Source: Planctomycetota bacterium (GTDB taxonomy: Bacteria > Planctomycetota > Planctomycetia > Planctomycetales > Planctomycetaceae). Taken from it: a stretch of DNA of 64,000 nucleotides. A model generated the notes under the pieces. It saw only the letters and a list, made by a program, of their open reading frames with translations, was not told the origin of the DNA and searched no databases. Position numbers and translations under genes: made by a program. The first letter of the stretch is position 1; every line of letters starts with the position of its first letter. The stretch spans positions 62,001-126,000 of the forward strand of contig QQVO01000053.1 of assembly GCA_003388505.1 (NCBI GenBank), given 5' to 3'. Positions 17,032 to 26,150 of this stretch are shown piece after piece.

Positions 17032-19029
17032 TCAAACAACTCCGTTCCCCTCATGAATCATCGACTGCGGAATCTCCTGCATTTCGCTGTAACCGCGTTT
17101 CACGCAGGTCAGGTTGTCCTGGACGACCTGCTCGCCGCGCTTGCCGAAGTATTTGCGGAGGGCGTCTTCCACGCCTCCGTAAACCTGTTCGTCAGTCATG
17201 TTGAGGTCGCGGGCGTAAGGCGTCAGCTTGAGGAAGCCGCCGAGCAACACAATGCCCTGCATCCGCATCTCGAGGTCGGCCGCCGTGGCGACTTCCCTGG
17301 CGATTTCGACCATGTCGACGAAGTACACCCGCAGATTCTTCTCGCGGATCGTCTGTTTGTGGTGCTCGGGAATTCGCCGCCAGACGTCGGCCGGTTCGGT
17401 GTAGGGACTCTGCATGAAGATCGCGCCGCCGTCCACCATGCCCTTCAGCGGATTGCCGCTGTACAAAGCCGTCGTGTCGTTGAGCACAACCAGGTCGACG
17501 TACTCAAGTTCGCTGTGCGAATAGATGTGCGAATCGGCGATCGTGAGATAGTAGGTGGTGGGCAGCCCCTTCTTCTCCGACCCATACTTGGGATAGGCCT
17601 GCACGTCTTTCCCGAAGACCTGCCCGCCGATGGTCGCGATGACCTTGTTGGTTGTGACCGACCCGAAACCGCCGACGGAGTGGCCCCGCATCGAAAATGC
17701 GCCGGTCGGCCGGAGATCGGGGTCTTCCTTGACCTCGAGCGCGAGCGGATGCTTGATGCCGACGCAGAAGAAGTGAGGACCGTCCTTCTGCATGTTCTCA
17801 AACGTGGCCAGGACGTCGCCCGCGCGGACGTCGCGACTGCCGAGACCGGCCGCGGCATGGTAGATGCGCGGGATGCGATCCAGCTTCTCCATCCCGTTCT
17901 GTCCGTTCGCCGCGTCACAAAAAGCCGCCTTGATTTCCCGCGTGAGGTGGTTGCCGGTGGTCGACAACGGATCGTCCATTCGCTCGTAGACGGTGAACGC
18001 CTGGCAGTTCTTGAGCACGTCGACGATCTGCCGGGCCGGGAACGGCCGGAAGCAGTACACGTTGAGGCAGCCCGCCTTGATGCCCCGCTCGTCGCGGAGG
18101 AAATCGACAGTCGTCTGGGCCGTCTCCATGTACGAGCCGATCCCGACGATGATGAAATCGGCGTCTTCGCAGCGGTAGGCGTCGACAAAGCCGTAACGGC
18201 GGCCGGTCTTCCGGTAGAACTCGTCGAAAGCGTCCTCCAGAGCCGGTTCCACCTGGTCGTAGTACCAGCGCTGGGCGATCTTGCCCTTCATGTAGGAGTC
18301 CTGGTTCTGGACGACCCCCGACATCAGCGGGTTGGCCGGGTCCATCAGGTTCACCAGCTTGTCCGCAGGCGCGCCGATGTAGTCCTTCATGAAGTCCGGC
18401 TCGGGGAGCCGGACCGACTCAACGGTGTGCGTCGTCAGGAAGCCATCCTGAACGGCGAAAAACGGCGTCTGCGAGGCTTCCGCCGCGCGGCGCGCGATCA
18501 GGCAGATGTCTCCCGCTTCCTGGGCGTTGCGGGCGAACAGCATCCCCCAGCCGCAATCGGCGACGCTCATCACGTCGTCGTGGCCGGCGTGAACGTTCAG
18601 CCCCTGGCTGGTCAGCGCCCGCGCGCCGATGTTGAACACCACCGGCAGACGCTTGCCGGAAATCGTGTACAGAACCTCCTTCATCAGGACCAGTCCCTGG
18701 CCTGAGGTGAAGTTCGTCACGCGGCCGCCGGCGAGTGCGAACCCTTCGCAGAACGTGGCGGAGGAGTGTTCGCTCTCCGGCTCCATGAAGACCAGTTCGT
18801 CGCCCCACATATTGGGGATGCCGTTCATGACCGCCGCGTTGAAGCCGCCGCCCATCGTGGTCGAACTGGTGATCGGGTAAGCGCCCGACCCCTGGCAGAC
18901 CCGCGTCTCGACCCAGACAACCGCTTCGGCGCCGTCGCAGGTCGTGGGGATGCCCGGGTACTCGAACTTGGGCTCGGTCTCTTCGACGACCGGAGTGTCA
19001 ATGACCTTGTCGATTTCACCAACTGCCAT
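17032..19029 (-). CDS. Pyruvate/2-oxoacid:ferredoxin oxidoreductase, fused alpha-gamma subunit
   Basis: A 665-residue subunit that supplies the pyrimidine-binding and gamma domains of the oxidoreductase. The N-terminal POR domain runs from about 25 to 250 (CDGAEAVVWVETRVCQGSGA, GARALTSQGLNVHAGHDDVM). Transketolase-C-like domain II spans about 270-390 (GSYMETAQTTVDFLRDERG, NVYCFRPFPARQIVDVLKN). The gamma domain follows from about 455 (MRGHSVGGFGSVTTNKVIAT) to the end. With the downstream beta gene this makes a complete enzyme for anaerobic-type pyruvate oxidation or for generating reduced ferredoxin. The operon is interrupted by the two-gene module at 16205-16872. ATG 19029 has a GGGAG site about 11 bases upstream. 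Confidence 0.93.
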   Translation of the reverse strand: MAVGEIDKVIDTPVVEETEPKFEYPGIPTTCDGAEAVVWVETRVCQGSGAYPITSSTTMGGGFNAAVMNGIPNMWGDELVFMEPESEHSSATFCEGFALAGGRVTNFTSGQGLVLMKEVLYTISGKRLPVVFNIGARALTSQGLNVHAGHDDVMSVADCGWGMLFARNAQEAGDICLIARRAAEASQTPFFAVQDGFLTTHTVESVRLPEPDFMKDYIGAPADKLVNLMDPANPLMSGVVQNQDSYMKGKIAQRWYYDQVEPALEDAFDEFYRKTGRRYGFVDAYRCEDADFIIVGIGSYMETAQTTVDFLRDERGIKAGCLNVYCFRPFPARQIVDVLKNCQAFTVYERMDDPLSTTGNHLTREIKAAFCDAANGQNGMEKLDRIPRIYHAAAGLGSRDVRAGDVLATFENMQKDGPHFFCVGIKHPLALEVKEDPDLRPTGAFSMRGHSVGGFGSVTTNKVIATIGGQVFGKDVQAYPKYGSEKKGLPTTYYLTIADSHIYSHSELEYVDLVVLNDTTALYSGNPLKGMVDGGAIFMQSPYTEPADVWRRIPEHHKQTIREKNLRVYFVDMVEIAREVATAADLEMRMQGIVLLGGFLKLTPYARDLNMTDEQVYGGVEDALRKYFGKRGEQVVQDNLTCVKRGYSEMQEIPQSMIHEGNGVV

Positions 19030-19076
19030 GGTTGCTGCTGCTCCCGTCGATGGAAAGCGTCTATCGGATGACTACT

Positions 19077-19191
19077 GCCCTGTCAGGCCTTTGTCTGCGG
19101 GTTGTCCGGACCGAAAATCCACACGAAACCCTGCCGGATTCGTGCTTCCGTAAGAACCGCTCAACCCGAACGTCTTCAATTGACAACCCAC
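19077..19191 (+). repeat. Interspersed repeat R8, copy 1
   Basis: About 115 bp similar, in direct orientation, to 41456-41571. Shared blocks: GCCCTGTCAGG, CACACGAAACCCTGC (CGCACG in copy 2), GTGCT-CCG, CAACCC and AATTGACA. A shorter, more diverged relative appears near 6250-6290. Confidence 0.75.
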
Positions 19192-19585
19192 TGCTTGTGG
19201 TCAGAATCAGTGATCGGAACGGGGATCGAACGCGAAGCCGCCTGCGAATGGTTCCAGGATGCCCGCACCGGACCGAACACTGCGGACGTCGATCCCGCCC
19301 ATCCGCAACACGTCCGGGAGAATTGCTCCCCGGCCCCTCCCGTCCCCCGTCTGTGATGCGCCGGGGTTTTCGGACTCGCGAAGTGATTCCGTCCGGAGAG
19401 TCGCCGTCCGATGGGACGCTCTCCGCAGCAGTATCGTATCAACTCCGTTTTGCGATGCGAAGCCCATCCCGCGTGCGGCGCACGCCGCAGGGCGATCGGG
19501 TTTTACAATCTGGGCAAGGACAGGGAGGGCGAAGCTCCTGCTGAGCCGCGCAGCAAGTTGAACGCTGAGCAGCGTGTTGAACGCC

Positions 19586-19667
19586 GGGTGCCACTGGCGT
19601 CTCGCCAGTGCGAATCCCAGGGGACGCCGCGTGCCAATATCCCGGATTATTCATCAAGGATTTCACC
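19586..19667 (+). repeat. R4 hairpin followed by R5 motif
   Basis: R4 here is GGGTGCCACTGGCG-TCT-CGCCAGTG (19586-19610), also found at 27458 and 41753. R5 is CCGGATTATTCATCAAGGAT at 19642-19661, found in either orientation at 9394, 14291 and 45589. Both are short intergenic palindromic or conserved motifs of unknown role. Confidence 0.75.
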
Positions 19668-19925
19668 ACTGAGACACAGAAGACACGGAGAAAAGAACTT
19701 ACGGCGAAGTTTCAGACGCAGCAACTTCGACACTGTGTGCTGCCTGCGCTGGAATCGTGGTGAAGTCGATCTCGCGATTCGACGCGGCCGCACTGTGCCG
19801 AATCGCCACGATTCATTCATGATCGCTGGAAATTACGTGCGTCATGCGACGCCGTGATTGTGAGAAGCACGATCAAGTTCCTCCGTGTCTCCGTGTCTCC
19901 GTGCCTCCGTGGTGAATAAACCGGG

Positions 19926-21563
19926 CTATTTCACCGCCTCTCTCCGTCGCGGCCGGCGCGACGTGAACTCTCCCATCCCGCCGCGAACCTCGTGCACAAG
20001 GTAACGCCCCGCACGAAACACCACCGGATGCGACCACGGATACGTTCCGTCCAGTTCACCCGCGTCGTACGTCGGCGGCGGTGAAAGCGGTCCTCCGGGA
20101 CCGACTGCGTTCGCCTCCCGCTCGGAAAATCCGTCCAGAACAAGGTCCGAAACCACGTAGCGCTGCGGCGACTCTTCCAGCAGTGCGGCAATATCGTCCC
20201 GGCGGTGGACGAAGAACCGGTTGGCGTAGATCCGGGGACAGATGAACCGGCAGGGCGGTTCGATATCAAGCTCCCAATACAGTTTCATCGTCGAGTAGCT
20301 GTAGCAGCAGACCTCGCCGTCGCCGACGCCGCGCGACCGAAGGAATCCCGCGACCGCATCAAGCTGCGTTAGGTCCGGCGCGCCCGGATAGATGCGATCA
20401 AGCGGACCGCGCAGCCTGTCGCGCGTCTCCGGTGTGACCGGGCCCGTAACGCATCGTCGCCACAGCGGCAGATGCTCGAACCGCGCCAGCGGCGACATCC
20501 ACAGAACGCCCAACACCCACACCGCAAACACCGGCCGCCACAACCGCGCGGCGGTTAACTGCGGCGCTCCCGCGACAATCGCGGCGGCAATCATCAGCGG
20601 CGGCAAGTGCACGTACGCATGCCCATGCTGGAGCAGCAACGCCTGGGCAGTCCAACCCACATACAGCGCCGCCAGCAGCGCCTGCGCCCGGCGAACGCCG
20701 GCCGCTTCATCCGTTCGTCCCCGCCACCACAACCACATTACGCACACTGCGAGCAGATGCAACAGGCTCCACGGACCGAAATGAATCGCCAGCGCCAACA
20801 GCACACCCCACGACGCCTGACGCGACGCAAAGTAATCGCTGTTCCACTCCCGATTCACTTCCAGAAAATGCGGCCACACCCCTTCCCCGATCATCCACAC
20901 CAGCCCCAGCGCACCGGTCACAAGTCCTCCCGCCAGCAGACCGGGAAAGTCGGCACACTGCGATCGCGCTGTCTCAGCCGAACGCCGATCAGCCAGCCAC
21001 ACGGCCGCGCCGGGCACGATCACAAACGGTTTGATCCAGACAGCGCAACCCCACAGTGCGCCCTCCACAAAGCAGAGCAAATGCCAGCGCAACCTCGACT
21101 GGATCTTGGACCCACCGCGTCGCCAGCGAACTTCCATCGCCAGCATCGCGAAACTAAGCATCCAGCCGTCCCGCTGGCACTGGCACCAGATCGACTGCGA
21201 CCCGTAGAACCAGATCAACAACAGCGCCAACACCCACGCCGTGAGTCGGTTGCGCCCCAGACGTCTCGTCCAGACGGCCAGTGATCCAATCACAAACCCC
21301 ATCAGCACCAGATCAACCGCCCGCAACGCCTCACTGCTCGTGCCGAGCAAAGTCCGCACAGCCGCGTGAATCCACAGTGTCCCCGGCGGGTTCGTCTGGA
21401 AGATGTCGCGGTAAAGCATCCCGCCGCGCATCATCGTCCGCCATTCGAGATCGAAGATGTAGCAATCGGCCGTCAGCGGCCGCCGCAATGTGAGGGGAAC
21501 CTCCACCGTCGCCAGCAGCGCACACGCGGCGACGATCACGATCATCATCCGCCGCTGGGACAT
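19926..21563 (-). CDS. Membrane glycosyltransferase, ArnT/PMT-like (GT-C fold)
   Basis: A 545-residue polytopic membrane protein, probably transferring a sugar from a lipid carrier to a protein or envelope lipid. About ten to twelve hydrophobic segments are evident, the first at 6-24. The first extracytoplasmic loop carries the GT-C features: acidic residues in DCYIFDLEW (33-41) and DIFQTNPPGTLW (53-64). The NPPG with a preceding Asp is typical of the ArnT/PMT clan. The C-terminal 150 residues are a soluble periplasmic portion (CCYSYSTMKLYWELDIEPPC). Donor and acceptor cannot be predicted. It is divergent from the sialidase-esterase gene across 155 bp, hinting at glycan-related functions nearby. 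Its start at 21563 is the only Met before the first helix. Confidence 0.75.
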   Translation of the reverse strand: MSQRRMMIVIVAACALLATVEVPLTLRRPLTADCYIFDLEWRTMMRGGMLYRDIFQTNPPGTLWIHAAVRTLLGTSSEALRAVDLVLMGFVIGSLAVWTRRLGRNRLTAWVLALLLIWFYGSQSIWCQCQRDGWMLSFAMLAMEVRWRRGGSKIQSRLRWHLLCFVEGALWGCAVWIKPFVIVPGAAVWLADRRSAETARSQCADFPGLLAGGLVTGALGLVWMIGEGVWPHFLEVNREWNSDYFASRQASWGVLLALAIHFGPWSLLHLLAVCVMWLWWRGRTDEAAGVRRAQALLAALYVGWTAQALLLQHGHAYVHLPPLMIAAAIVAGAPQLTAARLWRPVFAVWVLGVLWMSPLARFEHLPLWRRCVTGPVTPETRDRLRGPLDRIYPGAPDLTQLDAVAGFLRSRGVGDGEVCCYSYSTMKLYWELDIEPPCRFICPRIYANRFFVHRRDDIAALLEESPQRYVVSDLVLDGFSEREANAVGPGGPLSPPPTYDAGELDGTYPWSHPVVFRAGRYLVHEVRGGMGEFTSRRPRRREAVK

Positions 21564-21718
21564 GGGAGTGGGCCGTCGTAGTGTCGCAGTGAACCGGACG
21601 AACAGGACGCTCCTGCAAGTATGGCCGCACCGCCCGACCCTCTACAATCTCGGTCTGCGGCAGTTGCGCATCACCATCGGCCGGCATTCGTTTTCCGCAA
21701 TCAGAAGGCGCGTATCAA

Positions 21719-24112
21719 ATGACGATCACTCGCGGTCACCGAACGGCTCTGCAAACCCTGTCCTGCCTGCTTCTAACGCTGACTTTCGTCGCCGGTCACC
21801 AACCTCTTGCGGCTGACGACCTGCTGCGCGTTCCGTTTCATGTGAAACGGACCGTCCCCCTGCAGTACGACGCCGGCGACTTCCTCTGGTTTCATCCCCG
21901 CGCAGTCGTCCTGCCCGCAACAACCGAGACCGACGGTCGACGAGCCGTCATGACGCTGCAGAAGCACCTTTACACATCAGATCATTACTCTGGCCTGAGC
22001 GTGATGCACACCGCCGACGGCGGCGCAACCTGGACAGCGCCCGACCCGCGGCCGGAACTCGACTGGGTCGCCGAATCGCCCGATGTCGATATCGCAGTCG
22101 CCGATGTGACCCCCGGCTGGCATCCGCAGACAAAGAAAGTCATCGCCGTCGGCTGCCAGGTCCGCTACAGCAAGACAGGCGCGCAGCTCGACGACAAGCC
22201 CCGCACTCAGCAGACCGCCTACGCCGTCTTCAACCCGGCCGACGGTTCCTGGACGAGGTGGAAGGTCGTCGACATGCCGCAGGAGGAGATCTTCAACTTC
22301 GCCCGCAGCGCCTGTGCGCAATGGGTGGCCGAAGAGGACGGCGCGGTCCTCCTGCCCTGCTACATCGGAATCAACGCGTCCGCTCCCTCGGCGGTGACCG
22401 TCGTCCGCTGCACCTTCGACGGGAACGAATTGACATACGATTCCCACGGCACGATCCATCGGCTCGATGAAAACAGAGGGCTGCACGAGCCGTCGGTCGT
22501 CCGCTTCGGCGGGCGGTACTACATGACGGTCCGCCACGACGCCGGGGCGCTGGTCACCGTCAGCGACGACGGGCTGCACTATGAGGAGCTGCGGCCCTGG
22601 CGGTTCGACGACGGCACGGAACTCGGCAGCTACAACACGCAGCAGCACTGGTTCACGCTGAAGGATGGGCTGTTCCTGGCGTACACGCGGCGGGGGGATG
22701 AGAACGACCACATCTTCCGCCACCGCGCGCCGCTGCTTGCAGCGCAGGTCGACCCGCAACGGCTGCACGTGCTGAAGGACACCGAGCAGGTCGTCGTCGC
22801 CGAACGCGGCGCGACGCTGGGCAACTTCGGCGCCTGTCAGGTCAGCGAAAACGAGGCCTGGGTCACCGTCGCGGAGGGCATCTGGAACGACGACGCCCGC
22901 CGCCACGGCGCGACGGGAGCAGTGTTCCTGGCACGTGTGATCGCTGAGGAAGACGTCACGCCGCCCTCGACGCCGCGCACGGCCGAACTTCTGCGAACCG
23001 GCAGCGAACCGGTGCGGATCGTCTGCTTCGGCGACAGCGTGACGGGCGTCTATTACCACACCGGCAGTCGCCGGGCGTATACCGACATGCTCGGACTCGG
23101 CATCGATCGCGTGTTTCCGCGAGCCGACGTCACGACGATCAACGCCGGCATCAGCGGCAACACCACGAGCGACGGCCTCGCGAGAATCCAGCGAGACGTC
23201 CTCGATCAAAATCCGGCGCTGGTGACGGTCATGTTCGGCCTCAACGACATGACGCGCGTGCCGCTCGAAGACTACCGCACGAACCTGGAAACGATTGTCG
23301 ACAAGTGCCGCGCCGCCGGCGCTGAGGTCGTGCTCTGTACGCCCAACGCCGTCTTCGACACGCCGGGCCGGCCGCGGGAGAAACTGGTCGACTATTGCGA
23401 AGTCGTGCGATCGGTCGGTCGGGACATGGACGTTCCGGTCTGCGACTGGTATGCGGCCGGCGAAGACTGGCGGGAAACAGACCCCCGCGCCTGGCGGCTC
23501 ACGATGAGCGACGCGATTCATCCCAACATGGACGGCCACCAGCAGATCGCCGAACTGCTGACCCGCACGATCACCGGGCGGACCGTGTCGCTGGCGGACA
23601 TCGGCCCGCCCGTTCCGTTCCTGCCGCGAACCCGGCAACGGCTGCACGCTGGCGAACCGGTGCAGGTGCTCGCCATGACGCCGACGGACGAACTGTTCTC
23701 TGAGGCGGTGCTGCAGGCCTTCCCGGAAGCCGAGTTGGATGTGACAGCCTGGAGCGCTGAAGAAAAGTCGCTCGCGGAATTGATGCAGGAAGCGCAAGAG
23801 ACCGTGCGCGAGATGCAGCCCGACCTGGTCGTGTTGTCGATCCCACGCGCGGCGCTCCCGGACGATGAAGAACAACTGATCCACGACTACGCCTGGACGA
23901 TGAACCACTCGCTCGCGTTCGGCACCGGCGGCTGGGACTGCCTGGTCATCGATCCGGACGTCCTCAATCCACTGAAGACGCCCGCGGACACCGATTCGCT
24001 CGTCCAGCAATTGGTCGGTGCACAAGACCTACCGGCGATCATCCGCGACCCCGGCGAGGATTCGAGCCCGGCTGAAATCGTGCAACGTTGGGTCTCCCGG
24101 CACTTGAAGTGA
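21719..24112 (+). CDS. Secreted sialidase-like domain fused to SGNH/GDSL esterase
   Basis: A 797-residue exported protein; residues 1-31 are a signal peptide ending near AGHQPLAAD. Residues 40-410 are a beta-propeller of the BNR/sialidase type (SGLSVMHTADGGATW, NENRGLHEPSVVRFGGRYYM, AGALVTVSDDGLHYEELRPW). Residues about 433-620 are an SGNH hydrolase: block I FGDSVTG with Ser439, block II NAGISGNTT near 475, block III GLND near 507-510 and block V DAIHPN with Asp598 and His601. The last ~160 residues form an alpha/beta unit of unknown role. The fusion suggests removal of O-acyl groups and terminal sugars from the same glycan. It is monocistronic. Confidence 0.85.
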   Translation: MTITRGHRTALQTLSCLLLTLTFVAGHQPLAADDLLRVPFHVKRTVPLQYDAGDFLWFHPRAVVLPATTETDGRRAVMTLQKHLYTSDHYSGLSVMHTADGGATWTAPDPRPELDWVAESPDVDIAVADVTPGWHPQTKKVIAVGCQVRYSKTGAQLDDKPRTQQTAYAVFNPADGSWTRWKVVDMPQEEIFNFARSACAQWVAEEDGAVLLPCYIGINASAPSAVTVVRCTFDGNELTYDSHGTIHRLDENRGLHEPSVVRFGGRYYMTVRHDAGALVTVSDDGLHYEELRPWRFDDGTELGSYNTQQHWFTLKDGLFLAYTRRGDENDHIFRHRAPLLAAQVDPQRLHVLKDTEQVVVAERGATLGNFGACQVSENEAWVTVAEGIWNDDARRHGATGAVFLARVIAEEDVTPPSTPRTAELLRTGSEPVRIVCFGDSVTGVYYHTGSRRAYTDMLGLGIDRVFPRADVTTINAGISGNTTSDGLARIQRDVLDQNPALVTVMFGLNDMTRVPLEDYRTNLETIVDKCRAAGAEVVLCTPNAVFDTPGRPREKLVDYCEVVRSVGRDMDVPVCDWYAAGEDWRETDPRAWRLTMSDAIHPNMDGHQQIAELLTRTITGRTVSLADIGPPVPFLPRTRQRLHAGEPVQVLAMTPTDELFSEAVLQAFPEAELDVTAWSAEEKSLAELMQEAQETVREMQPDLVVLSIPRAALPDDEEQLIHDYAWTMNHSLAFGTGGWDCLVIDPDVLNPLKTPADTDSLVQQLVGAQDLPAIIRDPGEDSSPAEIVQRWVSRHLK

Positions 24113-24141
24113 ATCTGAGGCAACCAGAATCCGATCGTCCT

Positions 24142-24262
24142 TCGTGCTACTATCGGTTCAAATCTTCGCGCCACGCGCAAATTTCGCGTGCAAGAGGCTC
24201 CACGTCCTGGACATCCGACTCGGCGGAGCGAGTCGGTGACTTTGTTGCGGCTGGAGACCGCA
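24142..24262 (-). repeat. Interspersed repeat R7, copy 2 (inverted)
   Basis: Inverted partner of 6128-6248; the hairpin here is CCGACTCGG-CGGAGC-GAGTCGG. Only short mismatches separate the two copies over about 120 bp. Confidence 0.85.
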
Positions 24263-24271
24263 ACCCCACAT

Positions 24272-24345
24272 CGTAGCGCACGCAGCCTTGCGTGCGTGCC
24301 GCTGATCGCAAAGGCCGCTGACGCACGCTGGCAGCGTGCGCTACG
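24272..24345 (+). repeat. REP-like double-hairpin unit R2
   Basis: Complete unit with boundaries GTAGCGCACGC and GCGTGCGCTAC; the linker here reads CCGCTGATCGCAAAGG. Same structure as 9269-9342. Confidence 0.9.
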
Positions 24346-24468
24346 GACAATCGCAACAATCTGCGCAGTAAGACAAGATTTCGTACGTTACGAGCACAAA
24401 GGCAAGAAACTGGTGGCGGCCTCCGTGATCTCTCCGTGTCTCTGTGACTCCGTGGTGACCCGCCGGCG

Positions 24469-25164
24469 TCACTCGGAGAACTCGATGCGGACTTCATCGA
24501 GCATCACGTAGCCTTCCGGCAGGCGGGACCGCCACACGGGGTAGTCGCGTTCGGGTCTCAGCAGGTGCGGGTCGCCGTCGAGCGGTCCCATGGGGGCGAT
24601 GTCGAGCGGGAAGAGGACCAGCAGGATGTCGGCGTTGACGTCGGCCAGCACGGTCTTGAGCGGCGTGCGGCCGTAGAAGTCGGTCCTGTCGTGCCGGCTG
24701 CCGAGACAGGTCCACTGCTCCTCGTCCGGCGTGCAATGGACCGTCTGTTCGGACCAGTCTGGCGTGACGTCGAACGACTGCCCGGTCAAAATCCAGCCGG
24801 TGCAAAGACCGTTGTGCGTTCCCTGGCAGAGCAGATGCAGCTTCGTGCCGCTGGCGATCAGTTCCCCCTTCAGCCGCAGCGTGACCCGCGCGTCGGTGAA
24901 GTCGGTCCCGAATCCGCCGGAGACAAACCGGTTCGGCCCGGCGACCTCGCGATGGTGCTCCCCCGCCGCGCCGCCCGTGAAGAGCATGTAGAGCAGGTGC
25001 ATGTACCCCGCCCCCGGCGGCGCATGGTTGTAGTCGATCCACCACGGGCTGCGCGAGATTGCGGCCCCGCCCTGGATTTCCAACGGCCGGGGACCGCCCG
25101 CGTTGCTGATCCACCCGAACCAGCCGCCGGGATCGTGGTCGAACGTTTCGATGTATGTGGGCAT
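24469..25164 (-). CDS. Conserved hypothetical beta-rich protein
   Basis: A 231-residue protein beginning MPTYIETFDHDPGGWFGWIS and containing PWWIDYNHAPPGAGYMHLLY, FTDARVTLRLKGELIASGTK, GRTPLKTVLADVNADI and a closing YVMLDEVRIEFSE. The order, a framing strand, a W-rich loop and a final strand mentioning the whole object, resembles beta-sandwich lectin or carbohydrate-binding folds, but I cannot name a family. No signal peptide is present at the chosen ATG 25164, which has a GGGAAG ribosome-binding site. The frame extends 28 codons upstream without such features. It is oriented toward, and may converge with, the sialidase-esterase gene. Confidence 0.6.
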   Translation of the reverse strand: MPTYIETFDHDPGGWFGWISNAGGPRPLEIQGGAAISRSPWWIDYNHAPPGAGYMHLLYMLFTGGAAGEHHREVAGPNRFVSGGFGTDFTDARVTLRLKGELIASGTKLHLLCQGTHNGLCTGWILTGQSFDVTPDWSEQTVHCTPDEEQWTCLGSRHDRTDFYGRTPLKTVLADVNADILLVLFPLDIAPMGPLDGDPHLLRPERDYPVWRSRLPEGYVMLDEVRIEFSE

Positions 25165-25625
25165 GGTGCTTCCCAGAAGTGCAGTGCGAATCCACTCCAC
25201 AAGTTGGGCAGCATACCTGCCCTTCGCGAAAGTGTCGCCCAAGGGCACAGAAGGGACAGAGAGGCGTGGTCGTGGGGGGGGCTCGCGGAGGCGCAGAGTT
25301 GCGGCGGGGTGAGCTGGACGCCGGGACTGGGGCGCAGGGTGAGTTCGCAGTGGCGCCTTCGAGTCGAGTCCCGCAGGTGAGGTCTCTCGTTGCTGCGCAT
25401 GTCAACCGGTCGACAGATTGGGCGCATTCGCTGGCGGGACCGGTGTCGGAGACACAGAAGGAAACGAAGGGAGGGAAGGGAGAACATCGCGCTGAGAGTT
25501 GATTCTCATTGGCGGAACGGTTGGGATCGGGGAAAATGTGTGGAGGGACTTCGCGGAGATTGACGTGATGCGGGAAGATGTCGGATGTAGCATTGTTGAG
25601 TAAAGGATCGTCGTGGCGCTGCGGC
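25165..25625. other. 461-bp gap with a diverged repeat shared with 26.75-26.93 kb
   Basis: No gene is supported. A segment at roughly 25305-25410 (GAGCTGGACGCCGGGACTGG onward to GTTGCTGCGCATGTCAACCG) resembles 26805-26915 (GCTGGACCGGGACTGG ... GTTGCTGCACAACCCGACCG) with many substitutions. Runs such as CACAGAAGGAAACGAAGG also recur at about 26750. Confidence 0.5.
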
Positions 25626-26063
25626 ATGGTTAGAAAGCACGACATCGATCGGATCGAAACAGAGTTGGCGGTCACGCTTCCCACGCATTACCGCGACTTT
25701 CTCGCGAGTTTTCCCTCAACACTCATTGAAACCAAGGCCGACCTGGGCTGGAAACAGGAGGCCCCGGCGGATCGCGAGTTCAGAAATGATCCGGACGAAA
25801 TCGTCTCCCTGAATCGTGACGTACGGTCTCCCGGAACACCCTGGACCGAAGACGAGGGGCCGTGGCCAGACAGATATTTCGTCATCGGTGATGACGAATG
25901 CGGTAACTATTGGGTGATCGATCTCGATTCCGACGATGAGGGAGTGTGGTTCTACGATCACGAACTCTCAAGATTTGAACGCCAGCATGAGTCTCTGCAA
26001 GCGTTCCAAGCGGCCCTTGTGAAAGAGATCAATGAATGGAACAGCGAGAAGTCCGAGAATTGA
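25626..26063 (+). CDS. SMI1/KNR4 (SUKH) family protein, probable immunity protein
   Basis: A 145-residue SUKH-fold protein. It begins MVRKHDIDRIETELAVTLPT HYRDFL, the usual SMI1/KNR4 opening where a helix leads into 'LP..Y..FL'. It continues with FVIGDDECGNYWVIDLDSDD, the family's core 'GD..GN.W.ID' strand pair, and VWFYDHELSRFE. In bacteria such proteins mostly neutralise polymorphic or contact-dependent toxins. No toxin gene is adjacent, so this is an orphan immunity gene, as often found in arrays. ATG 25626 is preceded by no strong ribosome-binding site. Composition is less GC-rich than the neighbours. It heads a row of four small genes and pseudogenes separated by palindromes. Confidence 0.85.
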   Translation: MVRKHDIDRIETELAVTLPTHYRDFLASFPSTLIETKADLGWKQEAPADREFRNDPDEIVSLNRDVRSPGTPWTEDEGPWPDRYFVIGDDECGNYWVIDLDSDDEGVWFYDHELSRFERQHESLQAFQAALVKEINEWNSEKSEN

Positions 26064-26099
26064 GCAGGCCTGGCGTTCTCGAGCACACCGACAGGTCTC

Positions 26100-26121
26100 G
26101 GCCGGCACAGCCGGCCCTACT
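26100..26121 (+). repeat. Palindromic repeat R3
   Basis: GGCCGGCACAGCCGGCCCTA, followed by CTTGCTTGCT. The same palindrome with the same CCCTACTTGCT flank is at 26704, so the 90-codon gene and the frameshifted gene lie between two copies. Confidence 0.85.
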
Positions 26122-26150
26122 TGCTTGCTTGATATAGACTGGAACGGAAC

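Larger units (their letters stand above)
19030..19925. other. 896-bp gene-free region rich in interspersed repeats
   Basis: No credible gene. Contents in order: R8 copy 1 (19077-19191), an unassigned stretch, an R4 hairpin with GGGTGC flank (19586-19610), an R5 motif (19640-19667), then GAGACACAGAAGACACGGAG at about 19674, and near 19885-19915 several CTCCGTG repeats ending in GGTGAATAAACCGGGCT. It separates the divergent... same-strand neighbours completely, so each is transcribed alone. Confidence 0.65.
24113..24468. other. 356-bp gap built from R7, R2 and CTCCGTG repeats
   Basis: No gene. R7 copy 2 (24142-24262, inverted) abuts an R2 double hairpin (24272-24345), followed by a stretch ending in CTCCGTG repeats near 24420-24460. 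This mirrors the repeat order around 9.1-9.4 kb. Confidence 0.65.

Noticed and set aside
17053..18705. 550-codon + strand frame opposite the alpha-gamma gene
   Set aside because: Antisense shadow of a gene with strong family motifs.
21977..24025. 682-codon minus-strand frame opposite the sialidase-esterase
   Set aside because: Arg/His-rich low-complexity translation with no motifs; the + strand frame has signal peptide and catalytic blocks.
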